Notes: generated from the letters alone by a model not told the origin. A stretch of 64,000 nucleotides of DNA from Ewingella sp. CoE-038-23 (GCF_040419245.1 NZ_JAZHOH010000001.1:4340001-4404000), one strand, 5' to 3'. Shown: positions 51,692-60,693, numbered from the stretch's first letter. Made by a program: numbers and translations.

Positions 51692-52417
51692 CTATAAAAT
51701 TTTCTGGTTTTCAAAATCGCTATTACAAATAAAAACGTCTGCATCTGTTGTAGATTCAATATCGCTTGGCTTACAGGTCTGTAAATATTTCTTAGTATTG
51801 ATCTTGTGATCTTTATGCATTGACTCGAGTCGCGATATTCTCTCTTTACTCCCAATCAGATATACATCATGCTCCTGAAGACCAATATATAATATGATCG
51901 ACAGGGAAAAAAGAATTACTGCGAGCATTGTGCTTTTTAATACTGGTGGTGGTACCCGGCTAGAAATCATTGTTATTGCATTTTTACTCTCAAGCCCTGT
52001 AACGGGAGGTTCTGTATATTGTTGTACAAGGCAATTATTATGCATCTCAATCGCCTCTCCTGCAGAAAGGAGCTTCTCTGATAAAATACTTATCTCATAG
52101 TTGGGATTTATCTTATAACCTAACCGTGGGGAGGTAAGTATTATATCCTCCAGCCCTAACTGTTTTAACTCCTTACGTAAAGAATATATAGTTTGTAGAA
52201 GACAATTATCGTTGGAATAAAAACCAAACTTTTCCCATACGTCAAAATGAAGTTGTTTTTTAGTCGTAACCTCATTATCCTTTGATTCTAACAATACGAG
52301 AAGACAACGCCCTTTCACCCCAGCAAGGCATCGACAAGTATTGTTGGTAATACTGGTAACTGTAAAATCATCCGCATCAAAACAGATGATATTATTTATA
52401 ATAAACTTGCTATTCAT
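51692..52417 (-). CDS. ToxR/CadC-like membrane-bound wHTH regulator
   Basis: 241 residues. N-terminal OmpR-type winged helix (KGRCLLVLLESKDNEVTTKKQLHFDVWEKFGFYSNDNCLLQTIYSLRKELKQLGLEDIILTSPRLGYKI; key signs are NCLLQTIYSLRKEL and SPRLGYKI), a linker, one membrane helix (LKSTMLAVILFSLSIILYIGL), and a short periplasmic tail with two cysteines (LQTCKPSDIESTTDADVFICNSD) that may form a disulfide sensor. There is no phospho-acceptor domain. Such regulators bind DNA from the membrane. It is divergent from nothing but adjacent to the holin gene; control of the chitin island is inferred. AT-rich. Confidence 0.86.
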   Translation of the reverse strand: MNSKFIINNIICFDADDFTVTSITNNTCRCLAGVKGRCLLVLLESKDNEVTTKKQLHFDVWEKFGFYSNDNCLLQTIYSLRKELKQLGLEDIILTSPRLGYKINPNYEISILSEKLLSAGEAIEMHNNCLVQQYTEPPVTGLESKNAITMISSRVPPPVLKSTMLAVILFSLSIILYIGLQEHDVYLIGSKERISRLESMHKDHKINTKKYLQTCKPSDIESTTDADVFICNSDFENQKIL

Positions 52418-52655
52418 TATATAGTTCCATGTTATTTATCCACCTGCATTTTAGTGACAACAACTAGCATGTCACTAGCTTTTTATGATTATTCATATGA
52501 AGATGTAAGAAAGTAGATTAATGAGTGAGTTATATTCCATAATAATTATATTATGTTTCTATATGTAAAAAAAATAAGTTTTCATAATATCAGTTAATGT
52601 TAAAAGATCACGCTTAGTGCTACATGGTTGTGAGGTATGTTACTGTATTTCGTTT

Positions 52656-52973
52656 TTATTTCACATTAATCAATCGACCAATAATAATTCTTAAAATATG
52701 ACCGATATAATCAACTCCCAAAAAACCAATTATTACACTTACGATATCGGCCCACTCCAAACCCCATCCCATTATCATAATAATGTCTCTGGCTCCCCAT
52801 GCGAAAAGCCCGCACATCGCAGCATCTAAAAAACATCTACGCAATCTCATATTACGATAAATATCGTGCAGAACTGCCATCGAAACAGATAACAGGGCAT
52901 CAATCATTGATTGCCGACTTTCTGAAGAAAAACCTGTAAACAAGCCGCGAACTAGACCTATATACTTATGCAT
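52656..52973 (-). CDS. Holin-like membrane protein (LydA / superfamily III type)
   Basis: 105 residues from ATG 52973, with GGAG nine bases upstream; a TTG start at 52988 has no ribosome site. After a short N-terminal helix there is DAAMCGLFAWGARDIIMIMG, then ADIVSVIIGFLGVDYIGHIL and a basic end GRLINVK. The D-ALMCGL-W and FxGVDYIG patterns match phage P1 LydA-type holins. Holins oligomerise in the inner membrane and release a cell-wall enzyme. No endolysin or spanin gene is beside it, and it is not in a prophage, so it may serve protein release, as in Serratia chitinase export. Confidence 0.75.
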   Translation of the reverse strand: MHKYIGLVRGLFTGFSSESRQSMIDALLSVSMAVLHDIYRNMRLRRCFLDAAMCGLFAWGARDIIMIMGWGLEWADIVSVIIGFLGVDYIGHILRIIIGRLINVK

Positions 52974-53319
52974 CACTGACTCCGTCAATTATAACTCGGA
53001 CTCTATGGGGACATATTACCCCTTCAATATAAGCATGCACCTCTTATTTTATTAAAAAAATAAATATTGTATAAAATAACATTCAAGCCAACAAACCTCA
53101 CGCAGTTAAATAAAACATGGGAACAATTAATAATTATTTATATAGAATGCTTTTTTATCATTTTTAATTTTAAAAAATGAATTTACATTAAAAATCGTCG
53201 TTACTATTCATGCAACATCATTTATCAATTAGCTATTCTCACACCCACTTCTCACACAGAGAAATAAGGATAAGATATTTTCAACGAGGAATACCCCTCG
53301 TATAAAAAAGGAAATACCA
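52974..53319. other. AT-rich upstream region of the LPMO gene
   Basis: About 345 bases of very AT-rich sequence, unlike the GC-rich core genes nearby. It must contain the divergent promoters of the holin and LPMO genes. Long A/T tracts would favour H-NS silencing, but that is inference. No gene found. Confidence 0.6.
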
Positions 53320-53913
53320 ATGAAAACTACATTCAACGAAAAAAACATTCTGTCTGTGGCTATCGGCGCCGCACTTTTATTGTCAGCAGGTGCTGCCAGT
53401 GCTCACGGTTATATTAGTTCCCCAGCAAGCCGATCATTTTTATGTAGTCAGGGAGGCAACGTAGACTGCGGTTCAATCCAGTATGAACCCCAGAGCCTTG
53501 AAGGGCCAAAAGGTTTCCCGCAAGGAGGGCCGGCTGATGGACACATTGCCAGCGCTGGTAAAGATCAATACCATGAGTTAGATGCTCAAACACCCACACG
53601 CTGGAAACAAGTAGATCAAAAAACGGGAGACATGAACTTTGTCTGGACCCTTACCAAGGAACATGCAACTGAAAGCTGGGATTACTATCTTACTAAACCA
53701 GACTGGAATCAAAATAAACCACTCACTCGCGCAGATTTCGATTTAACACCTTTCTGCCACTATGATGGTAAAGGCCAAGTCCCCACTACGCCTGTTGTGC
53801 AAAAATGTACTATTCCCGCTGACCGGAAAGGCTATAACGTTATTCTGGGTGTCTGGAGTATTTCTGATACCAGCAATGCTTTTTATCAGGTTGAAGACGT
53901 AAACCTGAAATAA
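53320..53913 (+). CDS. AA10 lytic polysaccharide monooxygenase (CBP21-like)
   Basis: 197 residues, the length of Serratia marcescens CBP21, and clearly similar. Sec signal ends [17 protein letters not shown], so the mature protein starts with His29, half of the copper histidine brace. The second His is H115 (TKEHATESW) and the axial Phe is F188 (SNAFYQV). Chitin-surface residues such as [19 protein letters not shown] are preserved. It cleaves crystalline chitin oxidatively with copper and peroxide or oxygen. It lies at the centre of the island, divergent from the holin gene. Confidence 0.95.
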   Translation: MKTTFNEKNILSVAIGAALLLSAGAASAHGYISSPASRSFLCSQGGNVDCGSIQYEPQSLEGPKGFPQGGPADGHIASAGKDQYHELDAQTPTRWKQVDQKTGDMNFVWTLTKEHATESWDYYLTKPDWNQNKPLTRADFDLTPFCHYDGKGQVPTTPVVQKCTIPADRKGYNVILGVWSISDTSNAFYQVEDVNLK

Positions 53914-53954
53914 TATTCCCTCTCAGGGAAAATTATTTAGTTAATTTTAAAAAC

Positions 53955-53979
53955 AAACCACGTCTCGGGGCGTGGTTTT
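53955..53979 (+). terminator. Terminator after the LPMO gene
   Basis: AAACCACG / CGTGGTTT stem followed by TTTA. Confidence 0.78.
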
Positions 53980-53993
53980 ACATGGGTAATAAA

Positions 53994-54027
53994 AAAGCCC
54001 TGACGCCCTTAAGGAAGCCAGGGCTTT
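53994..54027 (-). terminator. Terminator of the FAD oxidase gene
   Basis: Minus strand AAAGCCCTG...CAGGGCTTT hairpin followed by TTTATT. It lies 12 nt beyond the oxidase stop codon and is bidirectional in form. Confidence 0.82.
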
Positions 54028-54038
54028 ACTTTATTTTA

Positions 54039-55682
54039 TTACGGTTTAATTAATGGAATAGAAAGTTCATTACGGAAAATATTGTGAGGATCAACATTAT
54101 TCTTTGTGGCGATAAGCTGAGTAGATTTATCTCCGTAGTAGAGTCTTAACCAATTTTTATCTACTGTATAGCGAGACTCATCTGTATATTTCATGTCAAT
54201 ATCAGGATAGTTGATATAGCACCCCTCATAGTTATCTCCAAGCATTGGCTTACCGCCAAATTCTGCGAAGTAAGCGGCATAAAAACCCTGCATCCAGCCG
54301 ATAAACATCTCATCATCATTATAATCTTTCCAATATATCTGGAACTGTGCTTTTAGTAATGAGCTACGCTGGAAAACAGAAGTCGGGTTGTTGATTTCAT
54401 CATTAACATTGACACAGCCACCATAAGAATCAAACTGCACCAGCATTTGATTCATTTCGGGACGGCCTGTAATGTTCAGATAATTCCACAGCGTATCCAA
54501 TTCCCTCTGGCCAAACTGAGCCTTCTGATAACAGGACTTATACTTCCCGCGTTGGTTATCTCCTGAGCCATTAATAGTTTGTGTAAGATATAGCCAGTCC
54601 ATCAGACGCGCATCTTTAACAGGATGGCCTTTTGAAGCGCTCATTTCTGCGTCACCGCGCAAAGCACCGTGTAAACGTATTTCATGGCGAACCTGTGGAG
54701 TAAAACCCGCAGCGGCGTTCATTGTATTCACAAAATCAACAAAGGGCTGATCTTGAATTCCACCGACGGTGCCATTGATTCCTGTATACTGCACCACCAA
54801 ATTAATATCACCGGTTGAACGATGCTGAACTTTCAGTAACGCAAACAACCCTCCATTAGCTTTCGCCAGATCCGCGCTATTCCAGTCGGCATCATTATCA
54901 GCGAACCACTGCCAGTAAGCGCGCATGAAATTATCGAACTGATCCTGACTAATGAAGTCAGACCAGGGATAGGAAAGTGTCAGCAAATAGGCCTTCTGAG
55001 GGGCAACCGGCAAATCTGCAAAATAGTAATTCAGCACAATGCCAAAATTACCACCGCCCCCCCCACGACAGGCGATAAATAAATCACGATCATTACCCTC
55101 GCTAGACAAATTGACATGTTTTGCCACCATACCGTTCCCGCAGGTATTAGGGATAAGAATATCAACCCCGGAAAGCCAATCGACAGTCAGGCCATGCATA
55201 CGGGAAAGCAGACCATAACCGCCTCCGGTTATATGACCACCTGCCCCGACAGAATAACAAGATCCACCAGGAATGGTGCGATTTGCGCCTTTATACAAAT
55301 TGACATAGCCGTCCCAGTTCTGATTTCCACTCGACAATGAGAATTTGTAGGTTGCAGATTGATCATAAGGAGAAACGACATCACCTTCCTCACGATAAAT
55401 CATACCGGTCATCAGGCTAATATCAATAATGGCTAAAGGCTGTTCTCCCTCTCCGGATAATTTATTCGCTACAAAACCTTCGTAACAATGTCCCCCACTG
55501 CGCACGGTGATTCGGTTTCCTTTTAACAGTGCATCGTTGGCGGCATCTATAACATCCTGTGTCGAGTGGCAAACATAAATATAATCAGCTCCATTACCAC
55601 TGGTTGGCCATCGTAAATTAAACCCCTTCTGCAAAGTGCTATAACGCGTATCTTGTTTATCTACCAAAATAAAATCAGACAT
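54039..55682 (-). CDS. FAD-linked oligosaccharide oxidase (AA7, berberine-bridge family)
   Basis: 547 residues. VAO/PCMH flavin fold with both covalent FAD anchors: H65 in VRSGGHCYEGF and C142 in GGSCYSVGAGGH, followed by GGGYGLLSRMHG. The C-terminal BBE motif is YINYPDID...WLRLYYGDK...KNNVDPHNIFR. Bicovalent members such as chito-oligosaccharide oxidase (AA7) oxidise the reducing ends of oligosaccharides and make H2O2. It has no signal peptide. Peroxide could feed the neighbouring LPMO; this link, and chitin as substrate, are inferred from context. Alternatives: other carbohydrate or alcohol oxidases. Confidence 0.88.
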   Translation of the reverse strand: MSDFILVDKQDTRYSTLQKGFNLRWPTSGNGADYIYVCHSTQDVIDAANDALLKGNRITVRSGGHCYEGFVANKLSGEGEQPLAIIDISLMTGMIYREEGDVVSPYDQSATYKFSLSSGNQNWDGYVNLYKGANRTIPGGSCYSVGAGGHITGGGYGLLSRMHGLTVDWLSGVDILIPNTCGNGMVAKHVNLSSEGNDRDLFIACRGGGGGNFGIVLNYYFADLPVAPQKAYLLTLSYPWSDFISQDQFDNFMRAYWQWFADNDADWNSADLAKANGGLFALLKVQHRSTGDINLVVQYTGINGTVGGIQDQPFVDFVNTMNAAAGFTPQVRHEIRLHGALRGDAEMSASKGHPVKDARLMDWLYLTQTINGSGDNQRGKYKSCYQKAQFGQRELDTLWNYLNITGRPEMNQMLVQFDSYGGCVNVNDEINNPTSVFQRSSLLKAQFQIYWKDYNDDEMFIGWMQGFYAAYFAEFGGKPMLGDNYEGCYINYPDIDMKYTDESRYTVDKNWLRLYYGDKSTQLIATKNNVDPHNIFRNELSIPLIKP

Positions 55683-56086
55683 AATATCTCCCTTTGATAT
55701 GACTATATAGGTTATGAATTTAATTCCTCTGCCAATTTACAAGGGCAATAAGCAGCGGAGATTAAAGACTAACAGTTAGCCTAATAGTGACAACACGTGA
55801 AGATAAAGGCTGATAAGGTCTAATAGAACAAGAGAAAACCTGTTGCGGGCTAACCGTATAAATTTAAAGAATGATAGCGCTAATGATCTAAAACACAAAG
55901 ATCACACATAATAAAATCAATCTCATGCAATCAAAATGATTATGAGATCTGATGATTCTTCATATTTAATTATTATGTTTATACCCCAGTGACAATTACT
56001 AAGAAACCCTGATTACCTTATCACAGAATTACGGATTACGTTGATTACGTCTTAATAAGAGACAACCACATAAATGGAGATTCGAA
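55683..56086. other. Divergent promoter region of oxidase and chitinase
   Basis: About 400 AT-rich bases between divergent genes. It contains an interrupted inverted repeat TCTCAT (55921-55926) / ATGAGA (55942-55947) and a CTAAC-A-GTTAG palindrome (55769-55779), both candidates for a shared regulator site. No gene seen. Confidence 0.5.
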
Positions 56087-57925
56087 ATGTCTGAACAAAT
56101 TAACGTAACCTTTAAATCTCGCTGGAATGGTGCAAGTGCATGGTCCGGTACTCTTGAATTTGATATGACTAATAATACAGGTGCAACGATAGTTAATCCT
56201 GAAATAAAAATTCAACTTGGCCAACACTTTACTGCATCAGCGAATACCGGTTTCGATTTCATCCAGACTGGCGATATGCTTATCGGCCATCTGGTGTCAC
56301 ATCTGCAAAATATCGCCAATGGTGAAACCTTAGCCTTCTCCGTAAATGCAAGTTTCCCCAACGGCGGCAATATGAACGTATTGCCAGTGGCTTATTGGGT
56401 TAATGGGAAAGATGCCATTAACGGTAATGCCAACCCAGATACCACTGCGCCAACGGCTCCTGATGGCCTTAAATCGCTCAGCGTAACCAGCAATAGCGCC
56501 TCTTTGAGCTGGAATGCTTCTACCGATAATATCGGCGTTGATCACTACGTCGTGTCTTATCAGGCCGCAGGTTCAACGGCAAAAACTCATGTGGCAACAG
56601 GTACAACCGCTGTACTGCGCAATCTTGCCTCAGCAACGACTTACACTGTTTCAGTTGTTGCGGTAGATGCAGCAGGTAATACCTCCACACCTTCTGCTGC
56701 CATTCAGGTCACCACCGAACAAGTTATTATCGACACCACAGCACCAAGTGTACCGACGGCCCTGAGCGTCAATAATGTGACTGATTCTTCAGTATCCCTG
56801 AGCTGGAATGCCTCTACGGACAACGTTGCAGTCACCGGCTATAAAGTGAAATACACCCCCGAAGGCGGCGTTAGCCAGACTATCGACGTAACAACAATAG
56901 CTTGCAACCTGAACGATTTATCTGCCGATACGCAATACAGTTTCTGCGTAGCTGCCTTTGATGCTAGCAAGAACATCTCGGCCTATAGCGAGGCGATCTC
57001 AGCGAAAACATTGCATCCTGTGGCGACCTCAATCAGCTTCGCACCTTATGTTGATGTCACCATCAATGCTAACTGGACCACCACCCCTCCCGCGATCAAC
57101 ACCAAATATGTCACCGAAGCATTGGCCCTCGGCGTGAAGAAATTCCATTTAGCCTTCTTGGTCGTTGATAACGGGACTAAGCAACTAATGTGGGGTAACT
57201 CTTACTTCCCTTACAACGCGATTAAGCCAATCAGTGACATCATTAATCGAGCTGGCGGTGAAGCTATCGTGGCCTTTGGTGGCGCAAGCGGCGTTGACCC
57301 TTCAGTTTGTAAAACTCAGGCAGAGCTGACCAAAATCTATCTAGATCTTAAAAAAGATTTCAATGTTAAACATATTGATTTCGATTTTGAAACCCCTAGT
57401 CAATATAACTACAAGGTGGCTTTCCCTGCCGCACTTGATGCCCAGAAACAAGAGCCATCACTGTGGTTTAGCCTGACACTACCGGTTGCGACCACTGGCC
57501 TGACAAGCGAAGGTCTAGCGATGATCAACTACGCCAAAGAAATTGGCTTAACGTTGAGCATACAGATTATGGCGATGGACTACGGTCCAGCGAATCTGGA
57601 TATGGGCGATGCGGCAGTGAGTGCGATTGAAGGAACCAAGGCCAATCTGGCACAGATTTATCCGGCAAAATCAGAAGCCGATCTGTACAAGATGATTGGG
57701 GTGATCCCAATGATTGGTCAGAACGATGCAGCGGGCGAGATGTTCAGCTTCCAGGACGCAACGCAGACCGCGCAATACTCCAAACAGAAAGGGCTAAATC
57801 TGGTATCTATCTGGTCGCTGGTACGTGACTTCCCAGGGATGGGCGATCTGGCAACCTGTACTCAAAATCCTCAGCAAACTAAGGATTACGAGTACACCAC
57901 AACCTTCCTGGATGCTTTGAAATAA
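56087..57925 (+). CDS. GH18 chitinase with binding module and two FnIII domains
   Basis: 612 residues. N-terminal ~110-residue carbohydrate-binding-like domain (VTFKSRWNGASAWSGTLEF, then VLPVAYWVNGKDA). FnIII domains near 121-210 and 216-308, both with WNASTDN. GH18 catalytic domain from about 315. Catalytic motif: IDFDFE with D431, D433, E435 (the preceding Asp is replaced by Lys, so only the essential DxDxE remains); the second signature is IMAMDYG. GH18 substrate-assisted hydrolysis gives chito-oligosaccharides. There is no signal peptide, so export must be non-classical. Confidence 0.9.
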   Translation: MSEQINVTFKSRWNGASAWSGTLEFDMTNNTGATIVNPEIKIQLGQHFTASANTGFDFIQTGDMLIGHLVSHLQNIANGETLAFSVNASFPNGGNMNVLPVAYWVNGKDAINGNANPDTTAPTAPDGLKSLSVTSNSASLSWNASTDNIGVDHYVVSYQAAGSTAKTHVATGTTAVLRNLASATTYTVSVVAVDAAGNTSTPSAAIQVTTEQVIIDTTAPSVPTALSVNNVTDSSVSLSWNASTDNVAVTGYKVKYTPEGGVSQTIDVTTIACNLNDLSADTQYSFCVAAFDASKNISAYSEAISAKTLHPVATSISFAPYVDVTINANWTTTPPAINTKYVTEALALGVKKFHLAFLVVDNGTKQLMWGNSYFPYNAIKPISDIINRAGGEAIVAFGGASGVDPSVCKTQAELTKIYLDLKKDFNVKHIDFDFETPSQYNYKVAFPAALDAQKQEPSLWFSLTLPVATTGLTSEGLAMINYAKEIGLTLSIQIMAMDYGPANLDMGDAAVSAIEGTKANLAQIYPAKSEADLYKMIGVIPMIGQNDAAGEMFSFQDATQTAQYSKQKGLNLVSIWSLVRDFPGMGDLATCTQNPQQTKDYEYTTTFLDALK

Positions 57926-57956
57926 GGTAATAAACCTAAAGTTTAGGTGTGCAACC

Positions 57957-57986
57957 GCACCCCGGATCTCACAAGATTCGGGGTGC
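57957..57986. terminator. Hairpin after the chitinase gene
   Basis: GCACCCCG-GATCT...AGATT-CGGGGTGC stem, without a long T-run. It lies between converging chitinase (+) and yibL (-) genes. Confidence 0.5.
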
Positions 57987-57994
57987 AACGTTGA

Positions 57995-58357
57995 TCAAAA
58001 GGCTTTTTTGGCGTAACCGGTCACCACTTTCAGGCCCATTTCGCGGCCCAGCGCGGTCATCGGGTGAACCACCACGATGCCACGCACGGTTTTCTTCAGC
58101 GTGCCCATGTCGGCCTGCTCTTTCTTAGTGATTTCGCGGCTAAATGGCAGCGTTTCCAGCTTTTGCGCTTCTTTGCTCAGCTTCTTAACGCGCACGTCTT
58201 TCAGGCGAGCGATTTCGGCCGCCAGCTTCTCTTTCTCTTCTTCATGCTTGGCAATCAGCTCAGCGTTACCCTGTTGGATAACGGTCGCATCTTTGTGGTT
58301 CAACGCGTCCAGCATGTCACTGAGGCGTTTGATTTCGGCTTTTTCGACTTCTTTCAT
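57995..58357 (-). CDS. yibL: YibL ribosome-associated protein
   Basis: 120 residues from ATG 58357 ([16 protein letters not shown]), matching E. coli YibL in length. It is helical and charged ([33 protein letters not shown]), then [18 protein letters not shown]. coli YibL copurifies with ribosomes; its role is unknown. Its closeness to mtlADR is conserved with E. coli, and marks return to core genome after the chitin island. Confidence 0.92.
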   Translation of the reverse strand: MKEVEKAEIKRLSDMLDALNHKDATVIQQGNAELIAKHEEEKEKLAAEIARLKDVRVKKLSKEAQKLETLPFSREITKKEQADMGTLKKTVRGIVVVHPMTALGREMGLKVVTGYAKKAF

Positions 58358-58422
58358 AGTATTTTCGACCCGTAGGTGCCGCAGCGGGCACGATGTTGCT
58401 AAAGACAATAGCCGCTAGTGTA

Positions 58423-59943
58423 TCAGGAAGTGCGGGTTTCATCAGCCCGCGCATCATCGGTAGTTTCCGCCAGCCCCGGCGGCAAGCCGCTCATCTCACA
58501 GGCTCGCTGCCCCAGGCGCGCCAGCGCGGCGGTGTAACGCACGTCGAAAGGGTAACAGCAGGAGAGCCGCAGGCCATTGCTGTAGCGCCCGCTCGGCGAG
58601 TACAGCGTGCCCGGCGTCAGGCAGATTTTCTCTTCAATCAGCTGCTTAAAGAGTGCCACGGTATCCACGCCCGCCGGGAAATCTACCCAAAACACAAAAC
58701 CGCCCATCGGCCGAGTGGAGCGAGTTCCCTGCGGGAAATATTGCGCAATCAGCGCTCGCGCTTCGTCGACCTGCGCCTCATAGCGGCGGCGTAAACTGCG
58801 CAGATGGTGGTCGTAACCCCCTGACTCGAGGAACACCGCCAGCGTTTGCGACAGCAAAGAGGACTCGGTCATCGACGACACCGCCTTCAGCTTGCGAAGT
58901 TTGTCGGCGAAGCGCCCGCCCGCAATCCAGCCAATGCGAAAATCGGGGGCCAGCGTCTTGGTGAAGCTGGTGCAAAACAGCACCCAGCCGTACTTGTCGA
59001 AGGATTTCACCGCCGGAGAGAGCGCGTCGCTAAACTGAATTTCGGCATACAGTCCGTCTTCTATCAGCGGCACGCGATGATCGTTCATCAGGCGCGCCAG
59101 CCGTTTTTTCGCCGCCAGCGGCATGGTGAAGCCCATCGGGTTTTGCGCGGTTGGCATGGCGATCACCGCGTTTAGCCGCTTCTCATTGAGCATCAACTCG
59201 AGGGCGTCGAGGGACAGGCCGGTCTGCGGATCGGTAGGGATTTCCACCGCTTTCAGCCCAAGGCTCGCCAGCAGCGGCAGCAAATAGAAGTAGGTCGGCG
59301 TCTCCAGCCCGACGCTGTCGCCCGGCTGGGTGGTGACGCGCAGCGCCAGTTGCAGCGCTTCCATACAGCCGTGGGTCAGAGTGATGTCGGAGGCTTCCAG
59401 CATCATGCCCAGAGCCAGCGAGCGCCGGGCGATTTGCTGGCGCAGCGGCAGATTCCCCGGCGGCAGCGCGTACTGGCCAATCAAGTGTGGCTGGCGGCGC
59501 AGCAGCGAGGACATGATGCGCCCCAGTTTCGCGCCGGGGTAGAAGTCGTTGGCCTGTGGGCAAGCCAGCGAGAGATTGGTGTAGGCCGGGTTGATTTGCG
59601 CGGCAAACACGGTATCGATCAGGTCCAGCACGTTGTCGGCTGGCTCCGCCGCTGGCCCGTGGGGCAAGTGCCGCACCTCCAGGGCCGGGAGCGCCGTGCG
59701 CACGTAGAATCCCGACTGCGGCCGCGCTTCAATCAGCCCGCGATCTTCCAACCGGCGATAGGCCGCCACCACGGTATTAATGCTGACCGAATAGGTCTGG
59801 GCCGAGCGCCGCACCGAAGGCAAACGGCTGCCAGCGGGCAAGGTGCCGCGCCGAATCGCCTCAGCCAGATTATCGGCCAACAGGTTGTAGCGCGTGTCGC
59901 CCGCGCTGTTTGCATCGATCAAAGGGGTTAGCATCTCGGCCAT
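58423..59943 (-). CDS. MocR-type PLP-dependent transcriptional regulator
   Basis: 506 residues. GntR winged helix (YNLLADNLAEAIRRGTLPAGSRLPSVRRSAQTYSVSINTVVAAYRRLEDRGLIEARPQSGFYV; the key SRLPSVR and GLIEARPQSGF are typical), then an aminotransferase fold I domain with LTHGCMEALQLALR, TPTYFYLLPLL, NPMGFTMP, PLIEDGLYAEIQ and the PLP Lys in CTSFTKTLAPDFRIGW. It is divergent from a LysE-type exporter, a common MocR arrangement in which an amino acid or PLP adduct is sensed to induce the exporter. Confidence 0.92.
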   Translation of the reverse strand: MAEMLTPLIDANSAGDTRYNLLADNLAEAIRRGTLPAGSRLPSVRRSAQTYSVSINTVVAAYRRLEDRGLIEARPQSGFYVRTALPALEVRHLPHGPAAEPADNVLDLIDTVFAAQINPAYTNLSLACPQANDFYPGAKLGRIMSSLLRRQPHLIGQYALPPGNLPLRQQIARRSLALGMMLEASDITLTHGCMEALQLALRVTTQPGDSVGLETPTYFYLLPLLASLGLKAVEIPTDPQTGLSLDALELMLNEKRLNAVIAMPTAQNPMGFTMPLAAKKRLARLMNDHRVPLIEDGLYAEIQFSDALSPAVKSFDKYGWVLFCTSFTKTLAPDFRIGWIAGGRFADKLRKLKAVSSMTESSLLSQTLAVFLESGGYDHHLRSLRRRYEAQVDEARALIAQYFPQGTRSTRPMGGFVFWVDFPAGVDTVALFKQLIEEKICLTPGTLYSPSGRYSNGLRLSCCYPFDVRYTAALARLGQRACEMSGLPPGLAETTDDARADETRTS

Positions 59944-60084
59944 GGTGTCAGTTCCGCAAAATTGAATGAGTACAGTTTATTTTTAGTACAACTGTAACCA
60001 TGACAATAGCTTATTTTTGGTTCTGTTACCTAACTGACTGACTGTTTACTCTGGCGGTACAGATTTTTTTCCGAGGAACGCCCT
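59944..60084. promoter_or_regulatory. Divergent mocR/lysE promoter region
   Basis: 141 nt with repeated GTACAG/CTGTTAC elements: GAGTACAGTTTA, TTAGTACAACTGTAAC, GGTTCTGTTACC and GCGGTACAGA. MocR regulators bind pairs of direct or inverted repeats in such regions; these are the candidates. Confidence 0.5.
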
Positions 60085-60693
60085 ATGCTGGACACCGCTT
60101 TTGTCAGTTACGTCACCGTCATGTCGATAACGCCCGGCCCGAATAACATTTTACTCGCCGCCTCTGGCGTGAATTTCGGCCTGCGCCGCACCGTGCCGAT
60201 GATGCTCGGCATCACCCTTGGCTGCGTGATCCAGTGCGCACTCACCACCTCTCTTTTGGCGATTTTACTCAGCTGGATGCAGGTGATCCGCCTGCCGATG
60301 GCGGTGTTGGGCTGCGCCTATCTGTTCTGGCTGTCGTGGAAAATTTATCGCTCCGGCACGCCGGGAGAAGGTGCGGAGCAAGCACCGATGAAGATGATCC
60401 ACGGCGCGCTGTTTCAGGCGGTGAACCCCAAAGCCTGGCTGATGGCGACCAACGTGGCGATCCTCTTCACCCCGCGCGAAGGGGCATTGTTAAGCCATAC
60501 CTTGATGATTTGTATCGGTTTCGCGCTGATCAACCTGCCGTGCATTCTGGTTTGGGTGGTGATGGGCGACCGTCTGCGCCAGGCCCTGCGGGTGACGTGG
60601 AAGCTGAAACTGTTCAATAGCATCATGGCCGGGCTGATGGCGATCACCGCCGTCTGGCTGATGTTTGACGAGTTACGCCATGCTTTTAACTAG
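60085..60693 (+). CDS. LysE/RhtB-family exporter
   Basis: 202 residues. FVSYVTVMSITPGPNNILLAASGVNFGLRRTVPMMLGITLG is the LysE first helix and loop (key TPGPNN), and AVNPKAWLMATNVAILFT the second. It resembles the RhtB subgroup, exporters of amino acids or homoserine. Divergent from the MocR gene, likely its target. Confidence 0.9.
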   Translation: MLDTAFVSYVTVMSITPGPNNILLAASGVNFGLRRTVPMMLGITLGCVIQCALTTSLLAILLSWMQVIRLPMAVLGCAYLFWLSWKIYRSGTPGEGAEQAPMKMIHGALFQAVNPKAWLMATNVAILFTPREGALLSHTLMICIGFALINLPCILVWVVMGDRLRQALRVTWKLKLFNSIMAGLMAITAVWLMFDELRHAFN

